DNA of 64,000 nt, from positions 967,451 through 1,031,450 of the forward strand of contig NW_003314285.1 of assembly GCF_000143415.4 (NCBI RefSeq). The letters run 5' to 3'. Positions 1-12,179 of the stretch are shown here, one piece after another. The notes beneath the pieces are model-generated. The model made no database searches, was not told where the DNA came from, and worked only from the letters and a program-made list of their open reading frames with translations. Positions within the stretch are counted from its first letter, which is position 1; each line of letters begins with the position of its first letter. The position numbers and the translations under genes are program-made. Source of the DNA: Selaginella moellendorffii (Eukaryota; Streptophyta; Lycopodiopsida; Selaginellales; Selaginellaceae).

Positions 1-83
1 GGTTTTGATATTATTATAAATTTGAGGTCCCATTTTCAAGACTAATAATTTAAACTTTCAAAAATCCCTAGATCTTTCCTTAG

Positions 84-91
84 TATAAATA
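84..91 (+). promoter_or_regulatory. TATA box-like site
   Basis: TATAAATA lies 53 bp upstream of the ATG at 144. The same motif and flanking sequence recur at about 12283-12290 in X copy 2, which supports a conserved promoter for the zinc-finger-like gene. Confidence 0.4.
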
Positions 92-673
92 CCAACAAGA
101 GATGCTTTTAATATTGAAAATTCAGTTTATTTAAAGTGTAAAAATGGCTAGAGAGAATGTTATTGCTACTCGCACTTGGCCCTATGCATTTTATATGAAT
201 TTCCACTTCCATCTCCAACTTCTACCAACATTCCACCTTTCCTTCCACATAATAATTGTTGTGAGGCTCTTCCTTTTGTAGCCTCAAGTGTGATTGAACA
301 AGAGATCCCTCTTCTAGAGAATAGAGATGGATTGCCTCATGTGTTTCAAAAACAATGTTAGATGTTTTTTTGAGATCTTGTGTCAGATATGGTTGAAATT
401 CTTAAAAGAATGAACACATATTATCTTTAGTGTCCCATATGCTACTTTTATTTAGATAAAATAGAAGGTTGCATGGGATGGGAAATTTTTTTAGAACACT
501 GTCATAACTGCCCAAGAATTGGTGTAGAAGGTGTGCATACATGGATTTATAGGAAAATCAAGAAAAAGCTAAGAACACACAACCATTATCACTTTATAGT
601 GGGGAATAATATTCTGTTAATAAATATTACATTCACAAGTGTTGAATATGGTATTTTTAGGCCACCCTACTAA
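84..673 (+). pseudogene. Zinc-finger-like gene remnant (X copy 1)
   Basis: A TATA-like TATAAATA lies at 84-91 and an ATG at 144. The readable protein pieces are a Pro/Ser/Asn-rich stretch (about 180-360) and a Cys/His-rich stretch (about 430-673) that contains CPICYFYLD followed by EHCHNC, with the spacing of a small zinc finger. Diverged copies lie at 11508-12080 and 12200-12695, so this is a real repeated gene piece and not a chance ORF. It is broken here by frameshifts and stops between 360 and 470. It ends about 20 bp from the 3' end of the opposite-strand methyltransferase-like gene, so the two are tail-to-tail. The family is not recognised; DNA or RNA binding is only a guess from the Cys/His spacing. 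Confidence 0.5.
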
Positions 674-689
674 AATTATAGCTACTAAT

Positions 690-3650
690 AAAACTTATAT
701 TCTTCAATTGCAAATACCAATCTATTAGAGTCATGTGCTGCCTTGACTATTGAACCACTACCTACTGTACAATCGATGACAACACCCTTAGTTGGGTAAT
801 AAAGCTCAAATAGGACATGCATTGCTTATGAAAATTGGAACCGATACCCAGACAATGTGTTGCGAATATCATTGCCTACGAGATTTGACATGATGTTAGT
901 AGAGCTATCATACCTTGACAAAACCTATGTAATACACACACTATCACAAAAACCTTCATTTTCTCTTCTGTAGAACATATGGTAAGTCCACATCATAACC
1001 TAAATAATAGAACTTTTAGAGACAACACAAAAACACAAGATGATTTCTTACCTTCTCTAACATATCTAGGGTACCTTTGGTTGTAACCCCAACACTATTC
1101 ATGATGCACCCAGAAGAGAACCTTTTGAAGTTAACTCATGTTGTATACCTCATGAGGTAAGACATCCAATTGGGGCTATTCGAGAGAATGAAAACAACTT
1201 GACTAGTTGTGTGAAGGAGAACCAGAAGGAATGCATCCTTTAAGTAGTCTTTAGTTGGGATGTTCTAGCTTGGGACATCACCATCAACGTTTGGAAGACC
1301 ATTTAGCATATAAAAAAGTATTAGCATCCTCCTTGAAAGATGCTATCAATGAACTGTAGGAACTAATAAAGATCCCGACTTCACCACGGAATGCCACTAG
1401 AGAAACAGGGAAAATCTAGAGGGAGAAGATGAAGGTAAAATGTGAAATTAAGAAAAATTTATATACCGTTATGTGGCGTGTGGTAGATGTAAGTTCCTCT
1501 AGGTCCTCTTCTCGGGCATCAAAACGAGCTAGAATGAAGTTACTCCCGATAGTTTTTCCTGCAACCATTTTGAGGAACTAAGAAAAGGAAAGAATTAAGA
1601 GAAATATACCTTGAGAAGTTCCTTGGTTACGGGGACATCTTGGACCATCATCATCACTGTTGACTAATTCCTCCAAATGTGGATTTGCACGCTTTTGTCG
1701 AGGTAGAACTTCTTTGACGTTCTGGTTCTTTTGCTGGACTTCATCTCGAGGAATTTCTTGCAAGTTGTTCTCACCACCATCTTCACTCTCCTCGCTATTG
1801 GCACCAACAGCATTGATATTCTCATAACCACCATCTTTGTCATCCAACACATCTTCATTATTGCCTCTTGTAGCCTCTTGACGGGCTGGTGTATAGTTTA
1901 GCATCTCCAATTCCCAAGGACAAATTCATTTTATCGCTATTGAAAACTTCATTGTTGTCAGGTACATGCCTCCATCTCTTATGCCATGCCTCAAGAGTAG
2001 ATTGCATACCAATGTTTCAAGAGGAATGCCTCTATATTGGAAAGATCTATAGTAGAATATAAACAAATTGAGTATAGTTAAGAATGGTATGTTACTTGAA
2101 AGCCACTCGCTACATGAAATAAGGTTGGCCAAACTATTTATCAAATGGAGTCGTGTTTATGGCCTTCTTTGGCAGCCAATCATTTCTGAGTTTTGTAAAC
2201 TCAGTAATGACAAAGTCCTTGAATGGAAGTTGCTCAAGATCATCCTCTATGAAAGGCACCAAAAACATCTTCCCTTCATATATAGTTTGTGAAATATAGA
2301 CGGTCCTCCTCATTATAGTCTTTATCATATTATCTAAATTTTTTTCTCCTTCCCTAAGTCTACTATTGAGGTAATTTAGAATGTGTATCTATCCTCATAT
2401 GTAAACTTTGATTTTGAGATGCTATAAATAATCTCATCTGAAGTCTTGCCCATTAGGAAACAATCTTTGTGACTAACCTTTAGGTAATGCATACATTGAA
2501 CCATTCCTTTGGGCACCAAGGGGCCACATTGAGTAATTTCTTTACCTTTGTCTTTTTTATGATGTTGATTTTCTTGTTAATCATAGTTAAATGCTCTAAG
2601 AGTTCTTGATCATATTCAGCTTGATGTGACTGTGCATATGTGTTCTGCCTAACCTTCACCAATGGCTGAAAACAACACAAATATTTAGTGATAAGAAGTA
2701 TACTAAGAACATACCTTACTCCACACAACTATCATAAAAGCCACTAGATTTCTATACCATCTATTGGCATCTTAACAACCTCGTTGATGCTGAATAAGTG
2801 ATGCTAAATCATCACCATAGTGGTTGCAAACTGCATCCTCATTGAGATTGGCAAGAAACTAGATATGCTCAATATCATACACTAGGCTTTGCTTCTGCAC
2901 CATCCCAGCTTGCAAAACATAAATTGTTAAAAGTGATTGAAGAGGGAAAGGTACTTATGCATTAGTTTTGAGGCAAGCTATCACAAGCCTTGCCATATCT
3001 AGAGATTCTCTCATGTATACATGTCCAACTGGAATATTGATATGATAGATAAGATCATCTCAGAAGCAGTCATTGATGCACTTCATCCACACACACGAGC
3101 AATAATTCTCGTCAATAATGTAGAACATTTTACTCAAAAGTTGTTAAGTCCTAAGACGGCTCATAAACATGTTGTCAAATTTATGGGACTTCATTTTCCA
3201 AATGTCATCCCAAACCCTCTTGATTTCTGGTGATATCGAGAGGGTATTTGTCATTCCTGGCATGAAGACCTAAACAAGAAACATACCTATGTTTGTCCCA
3301 GGGTTTTTATGTTTATAGAGACTATAGATATCCATGTTGATGAAGTGAGGTAAAGCAGACTGAATGATACTTGTTTGAGTGAATCGACATAGTGGAATCT
3401 TTCGGATCATGTCTCCCAAGCTTTCCCACTTGCTAGAATCATGTGAATAGCATTATCTTTGGTTCTTAAAATTGTCTCCTAGAAGCACTTGTTCACAACA
3501 TATTCAAGTAGCTCCACTTCTCTTTTAGCTTCAGCAACACTTCCAATAGCACCATTATCAGATCTAGCCCCCAACTTGGGCCCAACACCCACCTCAGGCA
3601 CACTTGGGCACTACTCCGTAATATAGCTAATTTCTGTCATATTTTATAAA
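690..3650 (-). pseudogene. ParB-like / DNA methyltransferase-like gene remnant (X copy 1)
   Basis: Reading on the minus strand from about 3640 to 690. The N-terminal part (about 3600-3060) matches the clearer copy at 29938-29288, which has a GNH motif typical of ParB/Srx-like domains. Middle exons include a Lys-rich segment (2728-2480) and an acidic segment (1910-1578). Near 1310-1150 is a stretch like the motif IV to V region of amino-methyltransferases (DVPSW, then LLATILLH-type helix, then G-Q-I). Near 785-695 the frame reads VVIDCTVGSGSIVKAA, a good match to motif I (FxGxG, AdoMet binding) of N4/N6-type DNA methyltransferases. Motif IV before motif I fits the beta class. Stops and frameshifts interrupt several exons, so it is not expected to work. 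In bacteria and phages ParB-like plus methyltransferase fusions are known; the assignment here rests on motifs read by eye. Confidence 0.45.
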
Positions 3651-3654
3651 TATG

Positions 3655-3890
3655 CTAAGAGTAGTGGCATTTGAGGTGGTGGCAGCAACACTAGTGGTGG
3701 TGGTGGTGATGATGGTAGTGGTGGTGGTGGTAATGGTCATAATGGCAATGGTGTTAGTAATGGTGGTGATGATAGTGGTGGCAATAGTGGTGATGAAAGT
3801 AATGGTGGCAATGGTAGTGAAGGTGGTGGTGGCAGTAATGGCAGTGGTGGTGGTAATGGTGGGGGTGGCAAAAATGGGGGTGGATGTGGG
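3655..3890. repeat. GGT/AAT trinucleotide-rich microsatellite
   Basis: Degenerate runs of GGTGGTGGT with GGTAAT and GGCAAT triplets. A matching tract sits at the same place in X copy 2 (29885-30105), just upstream of the start of the minus-strand ParB-like gene. ORFs through it are Val/Met or His/Thr runs and are not taken as genes. Confidence 0.85.
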
Positions 3891-4107
3891 GTTGTAGAGT
3901 TAACAATGAGGACGGCAAAGTTGTTATGGAAATCTTAATTTGAAAGTTAAATTGGTTATTGTTTTGGACTTCATCTTCCTCATGCCTTGTTCTCTTTGAT
4001 TCAATATCCTTATCCTTTTGTATTTTTTTTTGCTTCTAAAAACAAGAAAAAAGAACTCACTAAAAAAAGAAAACAAAAGAAAAATGCATAAAAAGTGGTC
4101 ATGTAGT

Positions 4108-4197
4108 GGTGTAAATAACCAAAGAGAATGACTCAAAAGACAATCTATAGAGGTTCAAATATAAAGGGAACGGAAAGTCCAAATTTAGGAGCTTATA
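4108..4197 (+). repeat. Remnant of the TRIM LTR
   Basis: The start (GTGTAAATAACCAAAG) and the end (GTCCAAATTTAGGAGCTTATA) match the two ends of the 195-bp TRIM LTR at 30577-30771, with about 105 bp missing between. It lies at the same place in X copy 1 as the full TRIM in copy 2, so the insertion probably predates the split of the two copies. Confidence 0.6.
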
Positions 4198-5000
4198 GGT
4201 GGTTGTTCACCGGTATACCACTCCAGTGGGCTGCCCTAGCAAACTCAACATGCACGGGCTGGTTCAATTCAGCACCATCGTGGCCTATATGCTGCACGCA
4301 ACAAGTTGTGGCCAGGGAGCTCGGCCAGGCCCAATACACTAGCAAATTGGCCCTATGCGGGTGAGTCCGCCTATGTGGGATGGGCTCGGGACGCCTATCC
4401 CCCACAAGCCAACTCACTTGCAGCTTGCCGCATGCGGCATACAGGCAACACCGATGTGGCAGCATCGATGGCACCCACGCACAATTTGCCAGCATACCAT
4501 GGGCTGTGGCATTGTGCCAGGCAGGGCATGGCATGTCATGCAGCATGCTGTTCTGGCCTATCCACCCTGTGCAGCATAGTGCTGCAGCCCACATCTACTA
4601 GCATCAGCACTGCTGCAGCCTGTTTGCCCTGTGCAGCATGGTGCCACGGCCCATGTGCGCCGTGTGGCATGCTGTCCTGGTCAAGCTGACAGCCAGGACA
4701 GTGCACCATCCACGGGTGTCCATGTGCCGGCATACCCTGGGGCTTGGTGTCATACGGCACTGGGTGTAGTGGCCATGGACGAGGTGTGCAAGCCTAGCTT
4801 GTGCAATGCAGTGTGGGGGGTGGCCCGACCTATGTGGCACAGCACGGTGCTCAGCTCAACACTTGTGTAGCAGTAGCCTACTTTGTGCTTGAGCAGCAGT
4901 AGCCCAGTTCAACGCTTGTGCAGAGGTAGCCTAGTTCGGTGCTTGTACAGTGGTAGCCTAGTTCGCATGGCGAGTGTGGAGGTGGTGGTACAGCGGCATG
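4198..5000. repeat. GC-rich low-complexity DNA, no gene
   Basis: Imperfect short repeats of GCATG, TGGC and CAGC words make long overlapping ORFs on both strands with Ala/Cys/His-rich translations. None resembles a domain and all strands are open alike, which is a composition effect. Later copies of AGCAGTAGCC occur at 4865-4960. Confidence 0.7.
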
Positions 5001-6564
5001 GAGCAATGTTGAGAGATGCAAATTGAGAAAGCACTACGAGGGGGAGGTGGAGAAAAAAATTGACTTACTCTTGGTGGCATTGTTTTTTATATCAATGGAT
5101 TCCACAGAGTTGCTCAGCAGCTACCTTAACCCTAACCTAAATTTCATCATGGCCATTGATTATGGATGCAGTAAATCTCATATGTCCATTATGTTGCAAT
5201 TATTTGCTAGCAATCTACAATTTCTACTCTGTTCTAGATTTGATCACGTGACAAAGTACTTTTGAGTTATAACTTAATAATAGAGGTGTGCTATAATATC
5301 ACTGTGTCATAATGTGGAAATAATGTGACAGCCACATGTGTGGAATTGATTGCAATACAAAATTATAAATGAAAATTTTGTGTTTTCTTGCACGTCATAA
5401 AATCTTATCATAAAATATAAGATTCTTAAAATCATAAGGTGTTATTTCCAAAGCAATATGATATATAATTTACTACAGGTGATAGATGGCAGTACACTGA
5501 TGGAATATATTTAAATAAGTTCAGAAAAATGTAATGATTTCAAGCTTTAATAAAGTACTTAAAATATGTATAATATTTTATTTTTATGGCAATAGTTGAT
5601 CGATGGTAGATCCTAGAATAAAATCATTTCTATCTTTCACATTATGGCACATGCTTGAGGTGATATTTCTTTTCATTTTGCCGAAAGTTAGTTTATATAA
5701 TAACTTTGAGCATGTTTTGAATTTAATGTATACAGACTTTAAATATTGTACAACATAGTCCTCTATACTTCATATAGACCTTATGATAACAACATTAATT
5801 GATGGTAGATCCTAAAATAAACTCACCCTTACTTTTCACATAATGGCATATTAGTATTGACACATGTTTGAGGTGACATTTCTTTTCATTCTAACTCTAA
5901 ATACTTAGCATGATAACTTTGAGTATATTTTTGAATCTAGTAAAAAAATTGGAAGACAATTTAAACTTTTAGTATTGTATAACAATATAGTCTTTTTATA
6001 CTTCTGATAAACTTTATCATAAAAGTTCAAACTTCCAAAACTTAAAGGTAACAAAATGAAGAGTTTTCTTCTACATTACCAAGATCACCTATTGCTTTCT
6101 TTTTCTCAAAGTCTTGTTTCAGAAAGTTTTCTTTGCCGACGTTTTGATCTTTTTCTCGGTTTTATTTCATTGGAGGCTATGATTCACAACACCACCAGTG
6201 TAGTTGAATGATTAAAGTTTCTTCTTTTGGGTGTGGGTGAAGGTCAATAGCATTGGGATTTGCAACATTCCAAGTCCAAAGAGATTCGAGGTTTTGGACC
6301 TTCAATCAAAGTGTGAGTCTGCAATCATGCTAAAGTGAATGTGAAGCAAGAGTCGGTTATCATCATTTCCTCCTCTTCTAGTTCTTGTGTCTAGCACTAG
6401 CCAAGAATCTACTAACTCTGACTTCATTGATATTCAAAGTTGTTTGCAACGCTTTTTAGTTCTCCCAACTCTCTATCAGCCTGCACTCATTTTTGCATGG
6501 GCCCATTAGCGAGCTCCTATTCATATACAATGGTGACATCTTCTTTGAACTACCACCTGTCAGC
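5001..6564. other. X right segment, no intact gene
   Basis: This AT-rich stretch aligns in order with 31350-32800 of X copy 2. It starts with a coding-like LGGIL motif (near 5066) shared with the zinc-finger-like copies and holds decayed remnants equivalent to the Ser-rich ORF at 32499-32774 of copy 2. No open gene remains. Confidence 0.55.
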
Positions 6565-6960
6565 TCAAAATGAAAGAGGATAAAGACCAAGTAGGACATC
6601 CACAACTAATGCAAGATTAAGACCATATATTTCAAGCATTTTGAAGGCATAATGTCTATGGTTCATTGTGGTGGGCATTTGGATTGTGTGAATAAACCAT
6701 ACAATCAAAAGCACAGGAAAAATTCCATATTTTTTTATGGATTTGCAATCAATCCTCCTATCCGTGACATCCTTAGTGTTGGATTCAAATGCCAGTTTCT
6801 TGAGATTCACACATCCGAGATTGTATCCTAAATAAAATAAAATGTAAGAGAGACACTATTAAAACATATGTAATATTATTTTCTTACCTCTTGAGGCTAG
6901 TTGCAAGTTGCACACATCATAGTAACTCCTGTAAGTTAGCTTTGTCCTGTTGAGTTTTCT
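6565..6960 (-). pseudogene. Unrecognised minus-strand exon pair
   Basis: The 81-residue reading frame at 6810-6565 appears to extend upstream to a splice acceptor near 6835; the sequence above it (about 6891-6836) has GT and AG ends on the minus strand and is about 55-58 nt long, like other inferred introns here. The upstream exon reads on with a single TGA. The protein has no domain I recognise. It could be chance, but intron-like borders and a protein-like composition argue for a gene remnant. Confidence 0.3.
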
Positions 6961-9690
6961 TTTAGCCCGGATCAAGTAAAGTGCTTCCGATAAAATTCTT
7001 CAACACTGTCTTTTGAACATATTTTGGAGTTGCAAATGAGTTTTTCACAGTCTCTATCTACACTGCACCTTTGAAACAGTTGATTGAACTCCTTTATATC
7101 CCTTCTTACATTAGATGTATATACGTGCCAATATGTATTATAACTTTACTAGCCTTTCCATCTCATAGAAGTAAGTAGTACATCTTGGCCTCGCTAATGG
7201 CACAACAAATTGAAGCAATATGATCTAAGGTAGTTATTTTTTCTCACTGTCTTAAAATAGTTTTAATGCCCTTTTCATAGGCTATGTTCCAACTTGACAG
7301 TTGCAACAGTAGAGTTTAAAGTTCAAGACTAAATAGCCTAGAAAATATTTTGGAAGTCCCTTTCCGACATTGTACTAAAGTGGACTAGTAAACTTACTAA
7401 CTTTCGCAGTTTCATGGTAGATGGGGTTAGGGCTAATTGGAATGGTGTCTAGGCAATTTTTGGGAATAGTCAACCCCTAGAAGGTCATAAGAGGACTTAT
7501 GACTTTCATTGAGCCTAGATCCTAAACCAACATTGCAACTTTATCAAGCCAATGTTGTGCAAGGAATTATGCAAACAATGGCAAGCTACACCTTTTAAAG
7601 AAGAGCACAAGGCAAAAGTAAGGAGAGAGAGAAAACCCTAAGTTTAGCAAGAAGAGGAGCACCTTGAGAGTCGACTTTCGTGCTTGATCCAGAGTAGGAG
7701 TAGGACTAGGAGAGCAATAAGGACGATGCTGAGAGCAAGCCATGCCTTGGTTTCACTGGATTTGCATGTTCCATGAGCGAGAAAGCGTCAAGAGTACTCT
7801 TTTAGTCACTGCGAGCTCTCCACATGGATTTTCCACGATTCCTTTTCACGGCTGGAGAGAGCACATCCCCACGATCATTCTGAGTCCAAGAACAGGCGAT
7901 TTGGAGCCAGGAATCAGGAGATCAAGGCGACCCTATCTCTGGTGGCGGCTAGGGTTATGGACGACCTAGGGATTGCGGCGGCGGCTGAACCACGTACCTT
8001 TTCACTGATCGCAACGGTGGGAAGATAGATCCTTCGAAGGAGCACACGCCAGCAAAACTTCGTGGCAATCCAACGGTTCACGAGCAAGATCCAAACGTTC
8101 AAATTTCGGAACATGGTTCAAGTTGGGGGCTTTGGAGTCCACGGTTGCTGGAACTTCTTCCAAGGACACTAGCTGCACAGAACCTCATCGGCAACGTCCT
8201 TCCTTCCTCATTCACTTGGGGTTCGGAGTTTTGGGGTCCGGAGAGCCAAGCTCCACTTAAGGAGGGGACAACTCGCTTGGTGCCGTTACGGCTGCTCGTT
8301 TGAATATGCAAAGGACACTATTCTCTGACATGCACCGGGTCCTTCAAACTACGTGGCAGCACTTCCCTACCCTCCGATTGTACACCTAGTCCCAATCGGC
8401 AAAGGAACAACTTTCGACAGCACACTGAAGTCCCAATTTGTACAGTACAGCTGTGTTGGCTGATTCCTTTCTTGCCTTGGTTGTGGATCCACCATGATCA
8501 AGGCACTCGGAGCAATGCCATTTGATGTATGGGATGTTTCGAGGGGCACGGCTTGTGTTAGAAGCTGCATCAGGCTAGCTTGTTGGAGTACGGAAACGTA
8601 GCTTCAACCCGGATCCGAAAGGAGTGGCTCGCCTTTGGTTGTGATTCTAGATGGATAGCGCCAAGGGTATGGCTACACTGGTATGAGGCTGTGGGACTGG
8701 CGTGGCGGCACTACACTTGCACGGCCTGATGGGAGGCTGGAAACAGCAATCCCAGTTGGAGGGGATCAGTCACACAGCAGCGAGGAGAGGACTCCCAGGC
8801 AGCAGTAGCATCACCATTACCGGAGACGGCACACTCCTCCTCAGTTCACCGCACTGTGGGATCCAGGACAGTACATCTCCAGGGGCTTCTTATATCTCTG
8901 GAAAACTGTAGGCGTCATACAGATGGAGATCAAGCAAGGGCGGTGTACCTTCACTGATCTCACGATCGACTCAAGTCCTTCACATCTGTAGATGCAACCA
9001 CATGGGAGAGATGAGGCTGGGGACCATGGATAAGGCGCGAAGTTCACCACTAGTACGGATAGGGAGCACGCGTTTGCGGAGTGAGTGGCATGGCTTTGGG
9101 TAGCATAGAACCGAACACTAGTTCCCTGATCTGATCTGCACAGAACCGAACCGCACTCTAGTTCCAGGGATCCTCCCTTCATCTCAACCCCCCCATATGC
9201 TCTTTGCCAGTTTCAAGCATGTCGAAACTGGACCTCTATGGTTTTCAAGAGGATAAATATGAAAAGCCCCATTGACAAGGCAAAAGTAAGCAAGATCCAA
9301 ATGTGGTGGCATGAAGATGGCTATACGGACGTAAGTTGTCTACCACAACTTGAGTCATGGTTGGGGTGGTAAGAAGTTAGGATGTTCCAATGGGGACATC
9401 ACTCTCTTCAGGTTAATTTTTCTTTTTTCTTTTCATTTTATTATTTTTTAATATCATCTTTTTCATTAGGACTAACCACTTGAGGATCTTGCATACACCC
9501 CAATTATGAATCTTTTAGAGAGTAAGTATTGGAGCTAGTGTTTTTTTTAGGCAAGGAAAGGGAAAATGAGTCTATATAAAGTATGTTTATTGGATTTAAT
9601 ATGCACTTTAGAACAGTTTTCAAAAGCCTTGGCATTTGAGGAAGGAAGATATATAAGAATAGACCTTCGGTTGAGATGTTACACGATTGA
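6961..9690. other. No gene recognised
   Basis: AT-rich to 7600, then more GC-balanced to 9200. Short ORFs on both strands lack domains and none is supported. The stretch 7600-9420 interrupts the otherwise AT-rich X-like surroundings and may be a non-autonomous retrotransposon, but I could not pair any terminal repeats. Confidence 0.4.
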
Positions 9691-10401
9691 ATGAAGAAAA
9701 AAGTGATTCCACTAGCACGAATAGTGGCAACTATAGTGGAGGAAGTGGTCCGCGGCATATCTATGGAATACACTCCCCAACCTTTTATTAGTGACATGAA
9801 GATCGTCCATTCAAAATGTCGCTTTTCCTTTGCTAATGAAGAAGTTAGTATGGACTTTGGAGCAAAAAACTCTCACAAGTCTAATGTTAAGTACCATTTT
9901 GCTCTAAGACACCGCCCTTAGACCGAGCTATCTCAAATGGCTAATAAAAAGAGTGCATCACAACAAGTTAAAATCACTTACTATAGCATGGAGCTGAAGC
10001 AATGGGCAATCCATTGAGTGCTAATAAAATCCAATGTAACATGTGTAGAGATGTTTTTGAGGGGCCAATGTTAGGCCTGGATCTGTGGTGATAAGTCTTC
10101 CTCTCTTCTAGCCTCATGTTTCCATAGGGAACGAAAACAAATAGGATTTTCAAGATGGTGTTAGTTATATTATTGCAACACTAATGTTAACCATACAAAG
10201 CGGCTTGAAGACACTATAGTGATTAAACTTAATGTAGTACCTAAAGAATGGCTAGTTGCTAACGGGGTTGCGCTCACATCAGATGAGATTGAAAACCTTA
10301 AGAAATCTAGTTTCAATATTAAGAAGAGAGTTGAAGACATGAGTTATAGAACCAGAACTATTCCCACAAAGATGCACAAGAGGCCAACCAAAAAAAAGTA
10401 A
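9691..10401 (+). pseudogene. Unrecognised gene remnant, probably X-encoded
   Basis: Two open stretches (9691-9921 and 10219-10401) have a protein-like composition; the second ends in a Lys/Arg-rich tail suited to a nuclear or nucleic-acid-binding protein. Stops separate them. They lie upstream of the small acidic-protein remnant at 10930-11166, as the transposase gene of region P lies upstream of its own small acidic ORF. That parallel suggests they are parts of the X plus-strand gene. No transposase motif is visible. Confidence 0.3.
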
Positions 10402-10929
10402 GACAGTTAAATTTATTAGTACCATTTCCAAGTAAAAGAAGGGTAAAAGAAGTTTGGCTCAAATGCTTGTGTGAGATTCTCTCCACGAAGTATATCACTA
10501 CGTTTGCAAAAGAGGGGTATAGTTTAAAGTTGAGTTAAGCTTATGAATTGAGCTCAATTCAACTCAAGTCAATGTTAGTCAACATTGTCAACCATAAGTC
10601 TTATAAGGAAATATTAAGTCAGAAAAATGTTATTCTTTGGTGAACTTGAAATTTATGAATTTAAGTATTAATAGTTCAGAGAGATTTCTATTTTTTGAAT
10701 CTTTCTAATGCAATTTATACAATTTCTAGAATTAGAAGTTCATTTGAACCCATAGAAATTTTTGGGCTTTATTGATCCCAAATAAAATGGGAATATTGAA
10801 GTTTGAATGAACCTAAAATTTCTATTGTACATTTTAACATTTTAACATTTCAACAATTGACTAGAAATATAAAAATAATTTGAAATACTGATTCACTTGT
10901 TCATTCTTTAGGGTTTATAAAGATGGGAA
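10402..10929. other. AT-rich, no gene seen
   Basis: AT-rich spacer between two plus-strand remnants. It may hold intron sequence of the same gene; a TTTAG acceptor-like site precedes 10911. Confidence 0.3.
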
Positions 10930-11166
10930 GCAAGGAAGACAAAAAATTGTAAGTAGTTATAGCATACAGAAATGTGAGAATATTAATTTTGTTTCACTAC
11001 CACAATCTTTATATTACATGCCTAGTCCTTATTACCCATCCGGGAATGTAGAGACCACTGTCACTATTGATAAAAATACTCCTGTTACTTTTGAAACAAC
11101 AATCTAGAGCAAGAGAAAAGAAGAAATGAACAACACAGTGGAAATCACTAATAAATCCTCTCTATA
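10930..11166 (+). pseudogene. Small acidic protein remnant, X form
   Basis: The reading frame at about 10985-11160 contains SLPQSLYYMPSPYYPSG and, further on, PVTFETTI followed by an in-frame TAG (11105-11107) and SK. The intact ORF at 48771-49028 in region P has SLPNSPYYTPG and PVTLETTIQSK at the same spacing. That similarity shows it is a real conserved protein shared by X and P. The TAG stands where P has CAA for Gln. Function unknown. Confidence 0.5.
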
Positions 11167-11507
11167 AACCTTTCAATGGGTTTTGTAATCCACTAAAATA
11201 TTATAAAAAAAATAATTTTTTTATATATATCTTATTCTTTTTGATATGTTTTGTCTTTGCAAAGATATATGATGTGGACAAATCAAAGAGTTAAATCCAT
11301 ATATGATTTTGGGATTGAAAGGTAATCTTGCAAAAAAGCATACTCGCGTGCCTGTGTGTATTCGCCATTATTATATATGGCAGGCCAGCTATATAAAATA
11401 AGGCTATGTATTAATTATATGCTAGTTTTTAGCTTCTGAAACCCTATAGCCACTTGTCTCTCATAGTAGGTTGAAATTACTGAGACTGACAATTATGATT
11501 CAATATA

Positions 11508-12080
11508 TTGTCATGTCATAATAAAACATCATTCCCAAAATTGAAATATAGTATATTAATTCGAGAATTCTTATTGCTGGGAAATTTAATTCTTCTTGTG
11601 TGTTGCAATGTTAGGAAGAAGTTTACTTTTAGTCTTGGAGGCATTTTATATGAGTCTCCACCTCCATCTTCAATCTTAACCAATAATCCACCTTCACCTC
11701 CATGCAACAATCCTTTTTTTTATTTTGAGGGTTGTTGTGAGGCTCTTCCATTTGCGACCTCGAGTGCAATTGAATAAGAATTTTTTCCTTATGATGTTGT
11801 AGGGGAGTTTAATGTAGATACATATTATCTTCAGTATCCTATATGCAACTTTTATTTAAACAAATCAGATGGTTGTATGGGTTTGGTAAATTTTATTGAG
11901 CATTGTCACAAATGCCTAAGAGCGGGTTTGGAAGGTGTGCACACATGGATGTATAAGAAAATCAAGAAAGAATTAAAAACACACAACTATTATGATTTCA
12001 TGGTGGAGAACAATATTCCATTGGTGAACACTACATCAGTAAGTGCTGAATATAGGATATTTAGGCCACCTTTAATGTAA
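11508..12080 (+). pseudogene. Zinc-finger-like gene fragment, extra copy
   Basis: Two reading-frame pieces (11508-11777 and 11877-12080) match the X copy 1 gene: LGGILYESPPPS near 11635, CCEALPF near 11730, then CPICNFYL, CMGLVNF and EHCHKC up to a C-terminus ending in IFRPP. A frame break lies near 11780-11876. It stands directly upstream of X copy 2, so two partial copies are in tandem here. Confidence 0.5.
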
Positions 12081-12179
12081 TGTGAAAGTCATACATAGTT
12101 TTTTCAAAAGTTTAATTCTTTATGAGTAAAGTGGAAAATCTTATATTTTCGAGAATGATAGTATTCTAGCATGTATAAA

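Larger units (their letters stand above)
1..6835. repeat. X repeat family, copy 1
   Basis: This segment is matched in the same order and orientation by 12180-12695 plus 27206-32810 (copy 2). Shared landmarks are the zinc-finger-like fragment, the minus-strand ParB/methyltransferase-like gene, a GGT/AAT trinucleotide tract, a TRIM LTR or its remnant, GC-rich low-complexity DNA, and an AT-rich segment that starts near the TTACTCTTGGTGGCATT motif at 5068 and ends near 6600. The left end is outside the window. By eye the copies look roughly 80-90% alike with many small indels. Gene content argues for a large mobile element rather than a tandem satellite, but no terminal repeats were found. Confidence 0.75.

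Noticed and set aside
3652-3897. Val/Met-rich 81-residue ORF
   Set aside because: Translation of a GGT/AAT trinucleotide tract.
4193-4870. Long overlapping Ala/Cys/His-rich ORFs on both strands
   Set aside because: All frames are open because of GC-rich GCATG/TGGC repeats; no domain, no codon bias, and the region is not kept in the sister X copy.
7600-9200. Several short ORFs (for example 7742-7969 and 8841-9182) as genes
   Set aside because: No domain, no splice-site support, and no repeated copy for comparison; recorded as unassigned DNA.
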